Source of the DNA: an uncultured Clostridia bacterium
GTDB taxonomy: Bacteria; Bacillota; Clostridia; Christensenellales; UBA1242
Reading direction: 5' to 3'
DNA: 41,088 bases
Assembly (NCBI GenBank): GCA_934747805.1
Contig: CAKVHC010000010.1
Span: forward strand, 1 to 41,088
The translations under genes and the position numbers were made by a program. Shown here in pieces: positions 31,074 to 40,289 of the stretch. Every line of letters begins with the position of its first letter. Position 1 is the first letter of the stretch. The notes under the pieces are model-generated. The model did no database searches. It saw nothing but the letters and a program-made list of their open reading frames with translations, and was not told the DNA's origin.

Positions 31074-31766
31074 CTAGTCAGCAAGAATATATCTATGACA
31101 CTCCTCGCACTGAAGCATTTTCTTGTTTTTCAATTTTTCTGCGAAACTGAGTGACAATTCCATATGACATCCGCCACAACGATTGTCATGGATGTGCACA
31201 AACACTGGATAGATATTGTCTGCTCTCATTTGTTTATATATGCGTGCCATCTCAGGATTGCAACCTGCTTCAAGTGATGCCTTCTTCTTTTCGAGTTCGT
31301 CGATTTGAGGTTTAATCTTGGCTTCAACTTGTTGAGCTTCTTGCTTGCTTACGTTGATTTTTTCCTTGGCGACACGAAGTTTGTTCATTGCGTTATTGTA
31401 ATCTTGGATTAAATGATTGATATTATCATTCAATGATTTGATTCTATTTTCCAAACGTGACAATTCAGCCAAAAATCCGCTGGCAGTGTTGACAACATTT
31501 GTCAATTGTTCGTCTGCTATTGTGTCAGCCTTTTGTACACGCATAATGTCCGTCTTTGACAATGCATTGTCATATTTTGCTTGGACGTCGTTCAATTCGG
31601 TAATCAGGTTTGATGCATATTTATTTGTCTTGGCTATAAAACTTCTGCCCTCGTGCATAAAGTCGACCAATTCTTTCACACGCTTGTTTGCCGGACTATC
31701 TTGAATTTGCTTTTTTAGTTGCAAAATCTGTCCGTCAAGTTTTTGAATTTCAAAAATGTTGTCCAT
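31074..31766 (-). CDS. Coiled-coil protein with C4 zinc ribbon
   Basis: 230 aa from the ATG at 31766, which follows GAGG with 6-nt spacing and lies 1 nt after the rpoD stop. About 180 residues of coiled coil are followed by a C-terminal zinc ribbon with CGGCHMEL and CEECHRY. This is the zf-RING_7/DUF164 family, present across Bacillota and often next to rpoD or nucleotide-metabolism genes. Function not established; related proteins have been suggested to bind nucleic acid. Confidence 0.88.
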   Translation of the reverse strand: MDNIFEIQKLDGQILQLKKQIQDSPANKRVKELVDFMHEGRSFIAKTNKYASNLITELNDVQAKYDNALSKTDIMRVQKADTIADEQLTNVVNTASGFLAELSRLENRIKSLNDNINHLIQDYNNAMNKLRVAKEKINVSKQEAQQVEAKIKPQIDELEKKKASLEAGCNPEMARIYKQMRADNIYPVFVHIHDNRCGGCHMELSLSFAEKLKNKKMLQCEECHRYILAD

Positions 31767-31767
31767 A

Positions 31768-32862
31768 TTAATCCTCATTATCTGCTTTTAATTTTTTAAG
31801 TTTGCCGGGAGCACGAAGTTTACGCAAAGCTTTTGCTTCGATTTGACGAATACGTTCACGTGTAACGCTAAACTCACGTCCCACCTCTTCAAGAGTTCTA
31901 GGGTGCGAATCGTCTAGTCCATAACGCAAACGAATGACTTTTTGCTCACGTGGAGTCAATGTGTCAATGATTGACATTAATTGTTCTTTTAGCATATTTT
32001 GTGTAGTCACGTCCAAAGGACTCAAAGCGGTTGTGTCGGCAATCAAATCACCAAAACTGCTATCCTCGTCTTCGCCAATCTTGGCATCAATGGAAATTGG
32101 GTCAATGGCAATACGCTGAATTTCTTCCACCTTTTCAACTGTTGTGCCCATGCGTTGAGCGATTTCTTCAACAGTTGGGTCACGTCCCAGTTCTTGCATG
32201 AGTTCACGACTGACACGGTTTTGCTTGATCATTGTTTCCACCATATGCACTGGAATACGTATTGTACGTGCTTGGTCAGCAATGGCACGTGTAATGGCTT
32301 GGCGAATCCACCACGTTGCGTATGTAGAAAATTTAAAGCCTTTTGTATAGTCAAACTTCTCCACCGCTTTCATTAGTCCTAAATTGCCTTCTTGAATTAG
32401 GTCAAGAATTGGCATTGGATAACGGCCAAAATACTTTTTTGCAATACTTACAACAAGTCTAAGGTTTGACTCGCACAACTTTTGACGAGCATATTCGCTA
32501 TTCTCTTCTTTCAGCATTCGAGCAAGTTCACGTTCTTCGTTGTCTTTAAGAAGAGGCACTTTGCCAATATCTTTCAAATACATCTTGACAGGGTCGTTTA
32601 CATTAATCTGACTTATAATGCTTTCCAACTCTTTGTCGTCTTCAATGCGTTCAACGTCGTCGTCAGTCATTATATCTATGCCATTTCTGACTAGAATCGC
32701 TTTAATGTCTTCCATTTGGTTGAAATCTAGGTCGTACTTAACCAAACTTTCACAAAGTTTGCTCTCTTTGATGGTCTTCAACTTTTTGGCTTTTAACTGG
32801 TTTATAATTTTTTCTGCACATTCCTGCAAGAATGTGCTGTCTTTTTCTACTTTGTTTTCCAT
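31768..32862 (-). CDS. rpoD: RNA polymerase sigma factor RpoD (sigma-A)
   Basis: Housekeeping sigma factor. 364 aa, as in other Clostridia, with a short region 1. Region 1.2 begins at DPVKMYLKDIGKVPLL; region 2 has NLRLVVSIAKKY, GLMKAVEKFDY and FSTYATWWIRQAITRA; region 4 ends in RTLEEVGREFSVTRERIRQIE. ATG at 32862 follows AGGA. It lies 9 nt after dnaG, the classic pair. The promoters seen in this window fit its expected specificity. Confidence 0.98.
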   Translation of the reverse strand: MENKVEKDSTFLQECAEKIINQLKAKKLKTIKESKLCESLVKYDLDFNQMEDIKAILVRNGIDIMTDDDVERIEDDKELESIISQINVNDPVKMYLKDIGKVPLLKDNEERELARMLKEENSEYARQKLCESNLRLVVSIAKKYFGRYPMPILDLIQEGNLGLMKAVEKFDYTKGFKFSTYATWWIRQAITRAIADQARTIRIPVHMVETMIKQNRVSRELMQELGRDPTVEEIAQRMGTTVEKVEEIQRIAIDPISIDAKIGEDEDSSFGDLIADTTALSPLDVTTQNMLKEQLMSIIDTLTPREQKVIRLRYGLDDSHPRTLEEVGREFSVTRERIRQIEAKALRKLRAPGKLKKLKADNED

Positions 32863-32871
32863 AACTATTTC

Positions 32872-34641
32872 CTATTTTAATTTTTTGTTAAGTGCAGACA
32901 ATTCTTTCAAGCACTCTTCCATTTCTTGCGAATTCTTGGCTGTTTTGAGCCTTGCACGGATTTCTTGTTCCGCTTTTGCATAATAAGCTTTGTCGATAAT
33001 GTTCAAACAATCTTGATAATACTTTTCTTTGTTGTCGTCTGTCATTACGAAATTAAAGTTAATAATTTTGTCCAAATCGGAATTTGGTTTGACCTCAAAC
33101 ATATCAAATATTGATGACACATTGACAGGTTTACCAAGACCTTTTTGAGTTTGAATGTATATTTTGAGCTCTAGCAACTCGCCAGTTAAAATTCGGTCGA
33201 GGTGGTCATTGGCTGGCATCTGCTGATTGGAATATATCAAATATGCAAGCACGTACAATATCGCATTTTTGAGGCTGTCATCGAGTTCCACCACCGGCTC
33301 AGGCTCAGTCTGCGTCTGCTTTGGCGTGTCTTTATCTATAAGGTTGCTTAAATCTCGTCTAAGGACACCTATTGCTAGTCCGGTCAGTTTCTGTACATAT
33401 TCGAGATATATTTCTCGTTCACTGTCAGTGTCGTAACCAGCTATAATCTCAAGCAAGTATTTGACGCATTTTGTACGCTGCACATTGTCGCTAAGGTCAA
33501 ATTTGCTGGCAATGGAAGACAGTACAAAATCATTGGCTGGTTCGGCGTGGTCGATTGCATTGATGAACTCGCTTGGCCCAAACTTATTGATAAACTCGTC
33601 AGGGTCTTTTGCGTTTTTCAAACGAGCAACAGTAATTTCAAAGTTCTTTTTCTTTAAAATATTGATAGCACGAATGGTTGCTTCGATACCTGCATTATCA
33701 CCGTCAAGGCAAAGAGTGATTTTGTCGCAAAGGCGATACAGCTCGTCCGCATGTTGTGGCGTAAGTGCCGTTCCCATGCTGCCGACGGTGTTCTTGCAAC
33801 CTGCCTTGTAGCATGCAATTACATCCATTTGACCTTCGACGAGAATGATACTCTTCAGCTCACCTGCTCGCTTCAATGTACGCAAATTGTTGATGCCATA
33901 CATTGTTTGCCCTTTAGTAAAAATTGGTGTTTGCGGGGTGTTTTTATATTTCGCAAAGTGGCTATTTTTTTCAATCGTACGTGCACTGAATGCTATCACA
34001 TCGCCGAAACTATTCAAAATTGGGAAAGTGATGCGTTTGGCGTAAAAATCATAGACATTGCCATAATCGTTCTTCCCAGCCACACCGCATTTAATAAGTT
34101 CATTGTCGGTGTATCCTTTTGAGTGCATGTATCTCACAATCGACTCATAGTCAGGCGAAATACCTATCTTGAAGACATCTATCAATTCACGGCTTAATGC
34201 TCGTGACTTAATGTAGTTTATGTATTCGGGGTCACGACATGCGAGTAATGATTTTTGGTAAAACTCGCAAGCATCCTTCATTATGGCAAAGCAGCGATCA
34301 CGTTCCCTCTTGCGTTGTTTCTGCTCGTCCGTCATCTCATACTCTGGCAATTTCATGCCACAATTGTCGCATAACATTTTCACCGCAGTGATAAAGTCGA
34401 CATTCTCATATTTCTCAATAAAGTTGATTACGTCCCCGCTTTCGCCACAACCATAACACTTGTAGAACTGTCTATCATCACGCACAGCAAAAGAAGGCGT
34501 TTTCTCTCCGTGAAAAGGACAACACGCCCAATAGTTCGCACCTTTTCTAGTCAAAGGCACATATTTAGAAATTACTGCAACAATATCATTTTTGGATTTT
34601 AACTCTTCCAAAAAATTGGCATCAAAACCTCTAGTTGTCAT
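32872..34641 (-). CDS. dnaG: DNA primase
   Basis: Makes RNA primers for replication. 589 aa with all domains: an N-terminal CHC2 zinc finger (C41, H44, C62, C65), the catalytic core with TOPRIM motif (VEGQMDVIA and the acidic CLDGDNAG), and a C-terminal helicase-binding region. ATG at 34641 follows TTGGAG. It is first gene of the dnaG-rpoD operon. I could not identify its promoter with confidence in the very AT-rich 145 nt upstream. Confidence 0.98.
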   Translation of the reverse strand: MTTRGFDANFLEELKSKNDIVAVISKYVPLTRKGANYWACCPFHGEKTPSFAVRDDRQFYKCYGCGESGDVINFIEKYENVDFITAVKMLCDNCGMKLPEYEMTDEQKQRKRERDRCFAIMKDACEFYQKSLLACRDPEYINYIKSRALSRELIDVFKIGISPDYESIVRYMHSKGYTDNELIKCGVAGKNDYGNVYDFYAKRITFPILNSFGDVIAFSARTIEKNSHFAKYKNTPQTPIFTKGQTMYGINNLRTLKRAGELKSIILVEGQMDVIACYKAGCKNTVGSMGTALTPQHADELYRLCDKITLCLDGDNAGIEATIRAINILKKKNFEITVARLKNAKDPDEFINKFGPSEFINAIDHAEPANDFVLSSIASKFDLSDNVQRTKCVKYLLEIIAGYDTDSEREIYLEYVQKLTGLAIGVLRRDLSNLIDKDTPKQTQTEPEPVVELDDSLKNAILYVLAYLIYSNQQMPANDHLDRILTGELLELKIYIQTQKGLGKPVNVSSIFDMFEVKPNSDLDKIINFNFVMTDDNKEKYYQDCLNIIDKAYYAKAEQEIRARLKTAKNSQEMEECLKELSALNKKLK

Positions 34642-34740
34642 TTGTTCTCCAAAAGTCTAACTACTAATACGCCGTAAAAAAATAAATTCCTAAAATTTGC
34701 AAAAATTATTTTATTTTTTTTATTAAAATCCTATACAAAC

Positions 34741-34776
34741 AAAAAAGACCGAATAGTTATTATCACTTTTCGGTCT
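34741..34776 (-). terminator. Terminator of the 161-aa protein gene
   Basis: AGACCGAA (34769-34776 complement) and TTCGGTCT pair across a 15-nt loop. The plus-strand arms are 34746-34753 and 34769-34776. On the minus strand a T-run follows. Confidence 0.8.
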
Positions 34777-34786
34777 AATATAATAT

Positions 34787-35272
34787 TTATTTGATTACTT
34801 TCAAATCACTAATTTTTACAGATATACAATCGCCATAGAAATTGCCGTTGTCGTCGATTCCGGAAAAATCTACTTCAACATAGTCACCAACAGCGTTGTC
34901 GTCCATTACGCAACCTTTGTCGCCTTTGTGTATGCCAAATTTAGAATAGTTTTCGTTTTCAACCATTAGTTCGACCATATCGTACGCTTGTATATTGATA
35001 GGTCGAAATTTATCGGTCGCTTTTGATTTCAAAGACTCTATTTTTAGTTTTAGTTCATTTTTAATATTTTCCGGCAAATTTTCCGTTTGCTTTACGATAT
35101 CATTTTCATTTAATTTCACGATTATGTAGTCACCTTGATTTTTAGGATTGAAAAACAAAACATCAGCCGTATTTGAATCGGTCGCAACAACTATACCATA
35201 CATATTTTTTTGAAGATTATATTCTGTATATGGCTTTTCATTTTTTAACATTATTAAATCATACGTTTTCAT
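34787..35272 (-). CDS. Hypothetical protein with two SH3-like repeats
   Basis: 161 aa from the ATG at 35272, after GGGTGG with 5-nt spacing. Two similar blocks are visible: YDLIMLKNEKPYTEYNLQKNMYG (near 3-26) and YDMVELMVENENYSKFGIHKG (near 96-117), each followed by a G-[IC]-V strand. This suggests a tandem duplicated beta-barrel of the KOW/SH3 kind, with a Lys/Glu-rich linker between. Not recognised as a named family. It lies after the yajC terminator and has its own terminator; no clear promoter is visible. Confidence 0.75.
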   Translation of the reverse strand: MKTYDLIMLKNEKPYTEYNLQKNMYGIVVATDSNTADVLFFNPKNQGDYIIVKLNENDIVKQTENLPENIKNELKLKIESLKSKATDKFRPINIQAYDMVELMVENENYSKFGIHKGDKGCVMDDNAVGDYVEVDFSGIDDNGNFYGDCISVKISDLKVIK

Positions 35273-35301
35273 TTTATCCACCCTTTAAACGACGTTGCTT
35301 T

Positions 35302-35329
35302 TGCAAAAAAAAATCGTTATAAAACGATT
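35302..35329 (-). terminator. Terminator of the ruv-queA-tgt-yajC operon
   Basis: AATCGTT (35312-35318) and AACGATT (35323-35329) form the stem; on the minus strand a run of nine T follows. It abuts the yajC stop. Confidence 0.8.
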
Positions 35330-35759
35330 ATTTTTTATTTTTAGTTTGTTTTGCTGGCTGAGCTGTCTTTTTTTCTGCTGGTTTTTCTTCCACTTGGTTA
35401 GTTTCGGTGGTTGTTTCAACAGGTTTTGTTTCCGCCTTGTTCTTGGCGTCAGCTTTCACATTTTCAATTGGACCATAGATTGAACGGCTGTCAACTTTGA
35501 CATAACCCAAATGGTTGCCTTCACCTGTTTCAATGGTGAAGAATTTGCCATTCTGATTAGTCTTAATGTCAATAATCTTTCCAACAATTCCGCTGTAAGT
35601 AACAATAACGTCGCCTACTTTCAAATTGCTCTGCATACTGTCCATTTGTTCATTATATTTTTTCTTTCGCATCAAGTAAACCACAACCATTGCAACAAGC
35701 AAAACAACGCAAATGATAAGTGGCAAACTATCTGTAAATTTGTTTAATACTAAACTCAT
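35328..35759 (-). CDS. yajC: Preprotein translocase subunit YajC
   Basis: Accessory membrane protein of the SecDF-YajC complex. 143 aa from the ATG at 35759, after AAGGAG with 9-nt spacing. One membrane helix (about 12-32) is followed by the conserved SNLKVGDVIVTYSGIVGKI domain. The C-terminal tail of about 45 residues is rich in Lys, Glu, Thr and Pro and is longer than in many relatives. It is the last gene of the ruv-queA-tgt-yajC cluster; no secD or secF is seen in the window. Confidence 0.95.
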   Translation of the reverse strand: MSLVLNKFTDSLPLIICVVLLVAMVVVYLMRKKKYNEQMDSMQSNLKVGDVIVTYSGIVGKIIDIKTNQNGKFFTIETGEGNHLGYVKVDSRSIYGPIENVKADAKNKAETKPVETTTETNQVEEKPAEKKTAQPAKQTKNKK

Positions 35760-35796
35760 AATTTTCAACTCCTTACTAACACACTAACATACAATT

Positions 35797-36933
35797 TTAA
35801 TTTTTGTCAATCGATTTATCGTCTTTATAGTATTTCGACATAAATTCTCTTTTAAAGTCATTATATCGGTCGTGGTTAATTGCATCACGCACATTTTCCA
35901 TAAGTTTTAAAGAAAAACGCAAGTTGTGCAAGCTCAACATTCTTGCGCCCAAAATCTCGCCTGCAATCATAAGGTGACGCAAATAGGCTTTTGTATAGTG
36001 CGTGCAACAATAACAGTCACACTCTGGGTCAAGCGGTGTAAAATCTTCTTTATATTTGGCATTTTTAATTACGACCTTGCCTTCGCTTGTAAACGCTGTG
36101 CCATTGCGTCCAACACGGGTCTGCAACACGCAGTCGAACATATCTATGCCACGACTAACGCCTTCAAGCAAACAATCCGGACTGCCAACGCCCATTAAAT
36201 ATCTAGGCATATTTTCTGGGTAATGTGGCTGCAAAACATCCAACATTTCATACATTTTAGACTTTGGCTCACCCACAGACAAACCACCAATTGCCAAACC
36301 ACAACGAGCGTATTTCTTGCACTCTTCCAAACTCTTCAATCTTAAATCTGCAAAGAAATTGCCTTGCACGATTGGAAACAGCATTTGGCGTGGATTTTGC
36401 TGAGCGTCATAGCATCGCTTTAGCCACCTGTGAGTTCGCTCCATTGCTTCAATAGCATACTGACGGGTTGCACCATAGGTTGAGCATTCGTCAAAAGCCA
36501 TCACAATGTCTGAGCCGAGTGCGTTTTGGATCTCGATTGCCTTTTCTGGTGTGATAAAATGCCTTTCACCACTTAGATGGCTGGCGAATTCTACTCCGTC
36601 GTCGTTAATCTTTCTTAGTTTTGACAGCGAAAACACTTGAAAACCGCCACTGTCAGTCAAAATTGGTCTGTCCCAATTCATAAACTTATGCAGTCCGCCT
36701 GCCTTTTTCACCAGTTCGTGACCTGGTCGCAAATATAGGTGATATGTGTTGGATAGAATGATTTGTGCGCCAATGTCGTAAAGGTCTTGACTGGTCAAAC
36801 TTTTAACAGTTGCCTGCGTTCCCACGGGCATATAAATAGGCGTGTAAATGTCGCCGTGCGGAGTGTGCAGAATGCCTGTTCTCGCCCCGCTGTTTTTGTC
36901 AATGTGCAATGTCTCAAAACTAAAATTTTTCAT
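35797..36933 (-). CDS. tgt: tRNA-guanine transglycosylase
   Basis: Exchanges guanine 34 for preQ1 in tRNA with a GUN anticodon, the key step of queuosine synthesis. 378 aa from the ATG at 36933, which has AGGA upstream; a TTG nine codons earlier lies inside queA. Visible residues: nucleophile and binding aspartates in ILTDSGGFQVFS and FDECS, GGLSVGEPK, and the zinc-binding CDCYCCTHYTKAYLRHL. In the same operon stands queA, the next enzyme of the pathway. tRNA-Asp and tRNA-Tyr in this window carry GTC and GTA anticodons and would be its substrates. Confidence 0.98.
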   Translation of the reverse strand: MKNFSFETLHIDKNSGARTGILHTPHGDIYTPIYMPVGTQATVKSLTSQDLYDIGAQIILSNTYHLYLRPGHELVKKAGGLHKFMNWDRPILTDSGGFQVFSLSKLRKINDDGVEFASHLSGERHFITPEKAIEIQNALGSDIVMAFDECSTYGATRQYAIEAMERTHRWLKRCYDAQQNPRQMLFPIVQGNFFADLRLKSLEECKKYARCGLAIGGLSVGEPKSKMYEMLDVLQPHYPENMPRYLMGVGSPDCLLEGVSRGIDMFDCVLQTRVGRNGTAFTSEGKVVIKNAKYKEDFTPLDPECDCYCCTHYTKAYLRHLMIAGEILGARMLSLHNLRFSLKLMENVRDAINHDRYNDFKREFMSKYYKDDKSIDKN

Positions 36934-36941
36934 ATTTTTTC

Positions 36942-37973
36942 CTAATAAATGAAGTTGCAATCGCCGAACGAGAAAAATCTATATTTTTCTTTCACCGCTT
37001 CGGCATAAATTCGTTTGGTTTCGTCAATTGATGTGAATGCAGATACGAGCATAATAAGGGTCGACTTTGGCAAGTGGAAGTTGGTGATTAATGCATCCAC
37101 AACCTTGAATTTGTAGCCCGGATAGATAAAAATGTCGGTGTCTAGCGTTGTTTCCTTTAGTGGCATATTAACGCTAGCACAGCTCTCCACTGTGCGAACA
37201 CTTGTTGTGCCAACGCAAACTACTCGTCTGCCCTCTGCCTTGGCTTTGTTGATAATCTCCGCCGTTTCGGCACTAATCGTGCAATGTTCGGTGTGCATCT
37301 GATGTTTGGTGATATCCTGCTCGTTGCAAGGCTTGAATGTGCCCAATCCGATGTCGAGCGTAACATAGCAAATTATTACTCCCATATCGGTGAGTTTCTG
37401 CAAAATTTCTTTCGTAAAATGCAATCCAGCCGTTGGAGCAGCGACAGATCCCTCAACTTTGCTATACACGGTTTGGTAACGCTCTTGGTTGTTGAGTTTT
37501 GCGTGAATATAAGGTGGCAACGGCATTTGTCCAATGTTGTTAAGCACGTCTTCAAACACACCTTCGTAATCAAATTTTATCGTGCATTCGTTTTCAGTTT
37601 TAGATAGAATTGTGCCTACAAGCGTATGTCCAAAGTCAATCTGCGTGCCCACTTTTAAGCGTTTGAGCGGACGAGCGAGTGCCTCCCACTCGTTCAAACT
37701 ATGACGTTTCAAAAGAAGTATCTCAATTCTTGCTCCGGTGTCGGTTTTGACGCCATAGATTCTGGCAGGCAAGACACGAGTGTTGTTCATAACCAAAACG
37801 TCGCCAGCTTTGAGATAATTTACAATGTCATAAAAATGCTTGTGTTCAATAGTCTTATTTTGTTTATTATAGACCAACATACGTGATTCGCTACGATTTT
37901 CTAGTGGAACTTGTGCGATAAGTTCTTCGGGCAAATCATAGTCGTATGTGTCCAAATTAGTGATGTCATTCAT
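36942..37973 (-). CDS. queA: S-adenosylmethionine:tRNA ribosyltransferase-isomerase
   Basis: Converts preQ1 in tRNA to epoxyqueuosine using the ribosyl part of SAM. 343 aa with family motifs YDLPEELIAQ at the start, NNTRVLPARIYG, SVAAPTAGLHFT and DALITNFHLPKSTLIMLVSAF. Normal length. The start overlaps the ruvB stop by 8 nt, and tgt follows at 8 nt, so translation is likely coupled. Confidence 0.98.
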   Translation of the reverse strand: MNDITNLDTYDYDLPEELIAQVPLENRSESRMLVYNKQNKTIEHKHFYDIVNYLKAGDVLVMNNTRVLPARIYGVKTDTGARIEILLLKRHSLNEWEALARPLKRLKVGTQIDFGHTLVGTILSKTENECTIKFDYEGVFEDVLNNIGQMPLPPYIHAKLNNQERYQTVYSKVEGSVAAPTAGLHFTKEILQKLTDMGVIICYVTLDIGLGTFKPCNEQDITKHQMHTEHCTISAETAEIINKAKAEGRRVVCVGTTSVRTVESCASVNMPLKETTLDTDIFIYPGYKFKVVDALITNFHLPKSTLIMLVSAFTSIDETKRIYAEAVKEKYRFFSFGDCNFIY

Positions 37974-39006
37974 TGTTTGTGTCCTTGTTGTCAGCGGTCA
38001 AGTTGGCTGGTACTTCTCTGCCTAGATGTTTGTATGCCAATGGCATTGCCACCCTACCCCTTGGGGTGCGAGCAATAAATCCCAGTGTAATCAGATATGG
38101 CTCGACGACGTCTTCAATCGTGCTTGACTCTTCTCCTGTGGCAGCACTGAGAGTGTCAAGACCGACTGGTGCTCCGCCGAATTTATCAATCATTGTGAGC
38201 AAAATGTTTTTGTCCACATAGTCAAGCCCGAGTTCGTCAATGTCCATCATTTTGAACGCAACTTTTGCATCGTGCAATTCAATTGTATCCTTGCCCTGCA
38301 CTTGCACAAAGTCACGCACACGGCGCAGCAGTCGGTTGGCAATACGTGGCGTTCCACGACTACGGCTGCCTATTTCGTGGCATGCGTCAGGTTCAATTTT
38401 GATATTCAAAATGTTGGCGCTACGCTCAATGATAGTGCATATTTCCTCCACGGAATAAAGTTCCAGTCGAGCAAGCACACCGAAGCGGTCACGTAGCGGA
38501 CTAGACAAATTACCTGCCTTGGTCGTTGCACCGATTAGCGTGAACGGTTGAATTTTAAGTCGCATACTGCGAGCGGATGGGCCTTTACCTACAATAAAGT
38601 CAAGCGCAAAGTCTTCCATTGCAGGATACAAAATCTCTTCTACACTACGGTTCAAACGATGGATTTCATCAATGAAAAGCACGTCGTTTTTGTTTAAGTT
38701 TGTGAGAATGGCTGCAAGGTCTGCTGCATGTTCAATGGCTGGACCACTGGTTACTTTGATTTGGCTGCCCATTTCGCTAGCAATAATGTGGCTAAGCGTT
38801 GTTTTGCCCAAGCCTGGTGGGCCATATAGCAAAACATGGTCAAGTGCCTCATGGCGCTGTTTAGCGGCCTGAATATAAACCTTAAGATTGGATTTTACTT
38901 TTTCCTGACCCACATAGTCGTCAAAACTGGTCGGACGGAGTTTATTTTCCACTTCGCTGTCAGTCAGCGTTTTGGTGCTAGTTATAAGTCTGTCTTGCTC
39001 TTCCAT
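37966..39006 (-). CDS. ruvB: Holliday junction branch-migration helicase RuvB
   Basis: AAA+ motor of the RuvAB complex. 346 aa: N-terminal segment LRPTSFDDYVGQEKVKSNL, Walker A GPPGLGKTTL, Walker B LFIDEIHRLN, sensor 1 IGATTKAG, the arginine-finger region LRDRFG, and C-terminal winged helix (IARTPRGRVA). ATG at 39006 follows GGGAG. It lies 1 nt after ruvA. Confidence 0.99.
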   Translation of the reverse strand: MEEQDRLITSTKTLTDSEVENKLRPTSFDDYVGQEKVKSNLKVYIQAAKQRHEALDHVLLYGPPGLGKTTLSHIIASEMGSQIKVTSGPAIEHAADLAAILTNLNKNDVLFIDEIHRLNRSVEEILYPAMEDFALDFIVGKGPSARSMRLKIQPFTLIGATTKAGNLSSPLRDRFGVLARLELYSVEEICTIIERSANILNIKIEPDACHEIGSRSRGTPRIANRLLRRVRDFVQVQGKDTIELHDAKVAFKMMDIDELGLDYVDKNILLTMIDKFGGAPVGLDTLSAATGEESSTIEDVVEPYLITLGFIARTPRGRVAMPLAYKHLGREVPANLTADNKDTNNE

Positions 39007-39007
39007 A

Positions 39008-39604
39008 CTACGCTCCCATATTTCTCAAAACTTTTGAGATTATATCTTCCGCATTGTCGCCCTCTTTTGCCAGTTGGCGAGCGAGTGTCGATGCCTCGAT
39101 TTGACGCATGCCAAGTTGCGTCAAAGCTGTGATTGCATCTTGCAATGCGTTAGGCTCAATCTGTGGTTTGCCAATTTGTTCCATTGGCAAAATGTATTCA
39201 TAAGGATTAAGTTTGTCCTTAAGTTCCAGCACAATGCGTTCTGCCGTCTTTTTGCCAATGCCCTTAACGCTGGCAATGACACTGCTGTCTTCGGTGAGAA
39301 TACTTGAGACAATGTCGTTAAACTTTGCCATAGACAAAATCTGAATGGCTGTCTTAGCTCCCACTCCGCTCACTGAAATAAGTTTCAAAAAGAGTTGTTT
39401 TTCTTCCATACTAGCAAAACCAAACAAACTCATTTCATCTTCTTTCACGTTCATAAAGGTGTAAACCTTCATTGACTCATTTTCGAGTGGCAAGTTAGAT
39501 AAAACAGAATTGGTGGCGCAGATTTCAAATCCTACTCCACCACATTCCAACCAAATGTAACTACCAATACAGCCTTTGTAAATTCCGTTCAAAAAGCCTA
39601 TCAT
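39008..39604 (-). CDS. ruvA: Holliday junction-binding protein RuvA
   Basis: Tetramer that binds the four-way junction and loads RuvB. 198 aa: N-terminal OB fold (MIGFLNGIYKG, VGFEI), two helix-hairpin-helix motifs (LISVSGVGAKTAIQIL and VKGIGKKTAERIV), and a small C-terminal RuvB-binding domain (residues about 148-198). ATG at 39604 follows AGGAG. Confidence 0.98.
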   Translation of the reverse strand: MIGFLNGIYKGCIGSYIWLECGGVGFEICATNSVLSNLPLENESMKVYTFMNVKEDEMSLFGFASMEEKQLFLKLISVSGVGAKTAIQILSMAKFNDIVSSILTEDSSVIASVKGIGKKTAERIVLELKDKLNPYEYILPMEQIGKPQIEPNALQDAITALTQLGMRQIEASTLARQLAKEGDNAEDIISKVLRNMGA

Positions 39605-39612
39605 ATATTCTC

Positions 39613-40098
39613 CTAAAAATTGTTTTTGACCAGCAAGTTGTTGGTCTGTGCATGCGTAAGAGCCGCCGCCAATGCGTCTGCCGCATCGTCCGGCTTTGGC
39701 ACGCTTTCCAGTCCTAAAATAGACTTCACCATAAACTGCACCTGTTTCTTCTCCGCACGTCCCACGCCTGTCAAGGCTTGCTTAATCTGCAAAGGCGTGT
39801 ATTCATAGACAGGGATATGGCGTTCTCGACACGCAACAATTATCGCACCACGTGCTTCGGCAACAGCAATGCCTGTGGTGATGTTGGTATTAAAAAACAA
39901 TTCTTCGATTGCCACTTCGTCCGGCTTGAAGGTGTCTATCAGCTCGCCTATTCCACGAAAAATGGTGTCAAGTCGGTCGCTCATTGCCATCTCTTTCGGT
40001 GTGGTGATAACGCCGTAATCGACCACTTTGTAGCCTTCCTTTTTTAGCACCCCAAAGCCTATTATTGCATAGCCTGGGTCAATGCCTAGAATTGTCAT
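39613..40098 (-). CDS. ruvC: Holliday junction resolvase RuvC
   Basis: Endonuclease that cuts the junction. 161 aa. Catalytic acidic residues are seen in ILGIDPGYAIIGFG (D7), AIEELFFN (glutamate), and the C-terminal PDDAADALAAALTH. ATG at 40098 follows AGGAG. It is grouped with ruvA and ruvB in the usual C-A-B order. Confidence 0.98.
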   Translation of the reverse strand: MTILGIDPGYAIIGFGVLKKEGYKVVDYGVITTPKEMAMSDRLDTIFRGIGELIDTFKPDEVAIEELFFNTNITTGIAVAEARGAIIVACRERHIPVYEYTPLQIKQALTGVGRAEKKQVQFMVKSILGLESVPKPDDAADALAAALTHAQTNNLLVKNNF

Positions 40099-40107
40099 TT
40101 AATGCTC

Positions 40108-40281
40108 CTATTTTGCGTTTACTTTTTGAGGTGTGCGTTTGAGTTGCATTCTCAAAATCTTTGATTCAAGTTTTGCAAGTTCTTGTGCGCCCTTTGTTTT
40201 AAGTGGGTTGCCATACTTCGCCATTGCACTTTCAATGTAGGCTTTCAGTTTGGCAATCGTTGTTACTTCGTTAAATTTCAT
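40108..40281 (-). CDS. Small hypothetical protein (57 aa) between yebC and ruvC
   Basis: A short gene on the minus strand: ATG at 40279-40281, TAG at 40108-40110, with a good ribosome site (TAGGAG, 5-nt spacing). The product is basic, begins MKFNEVTTIAKLKAYIESAM, and looks helical, ending in a Lys-rich tail. It lies 8 nt after the coiled-coil gene and 9 nt before ruvC, with the same spacing as real genes in this operon. Family not recognised. Confidence 0.75.
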   Translation of the reverse strand: MKFNEVTTIAKLKAYIESAMAKYGNPLKTKGAQELAKLESKILRMQLKRTPQKVNAK

Positions 40282-40289
40282 AACTTCTC

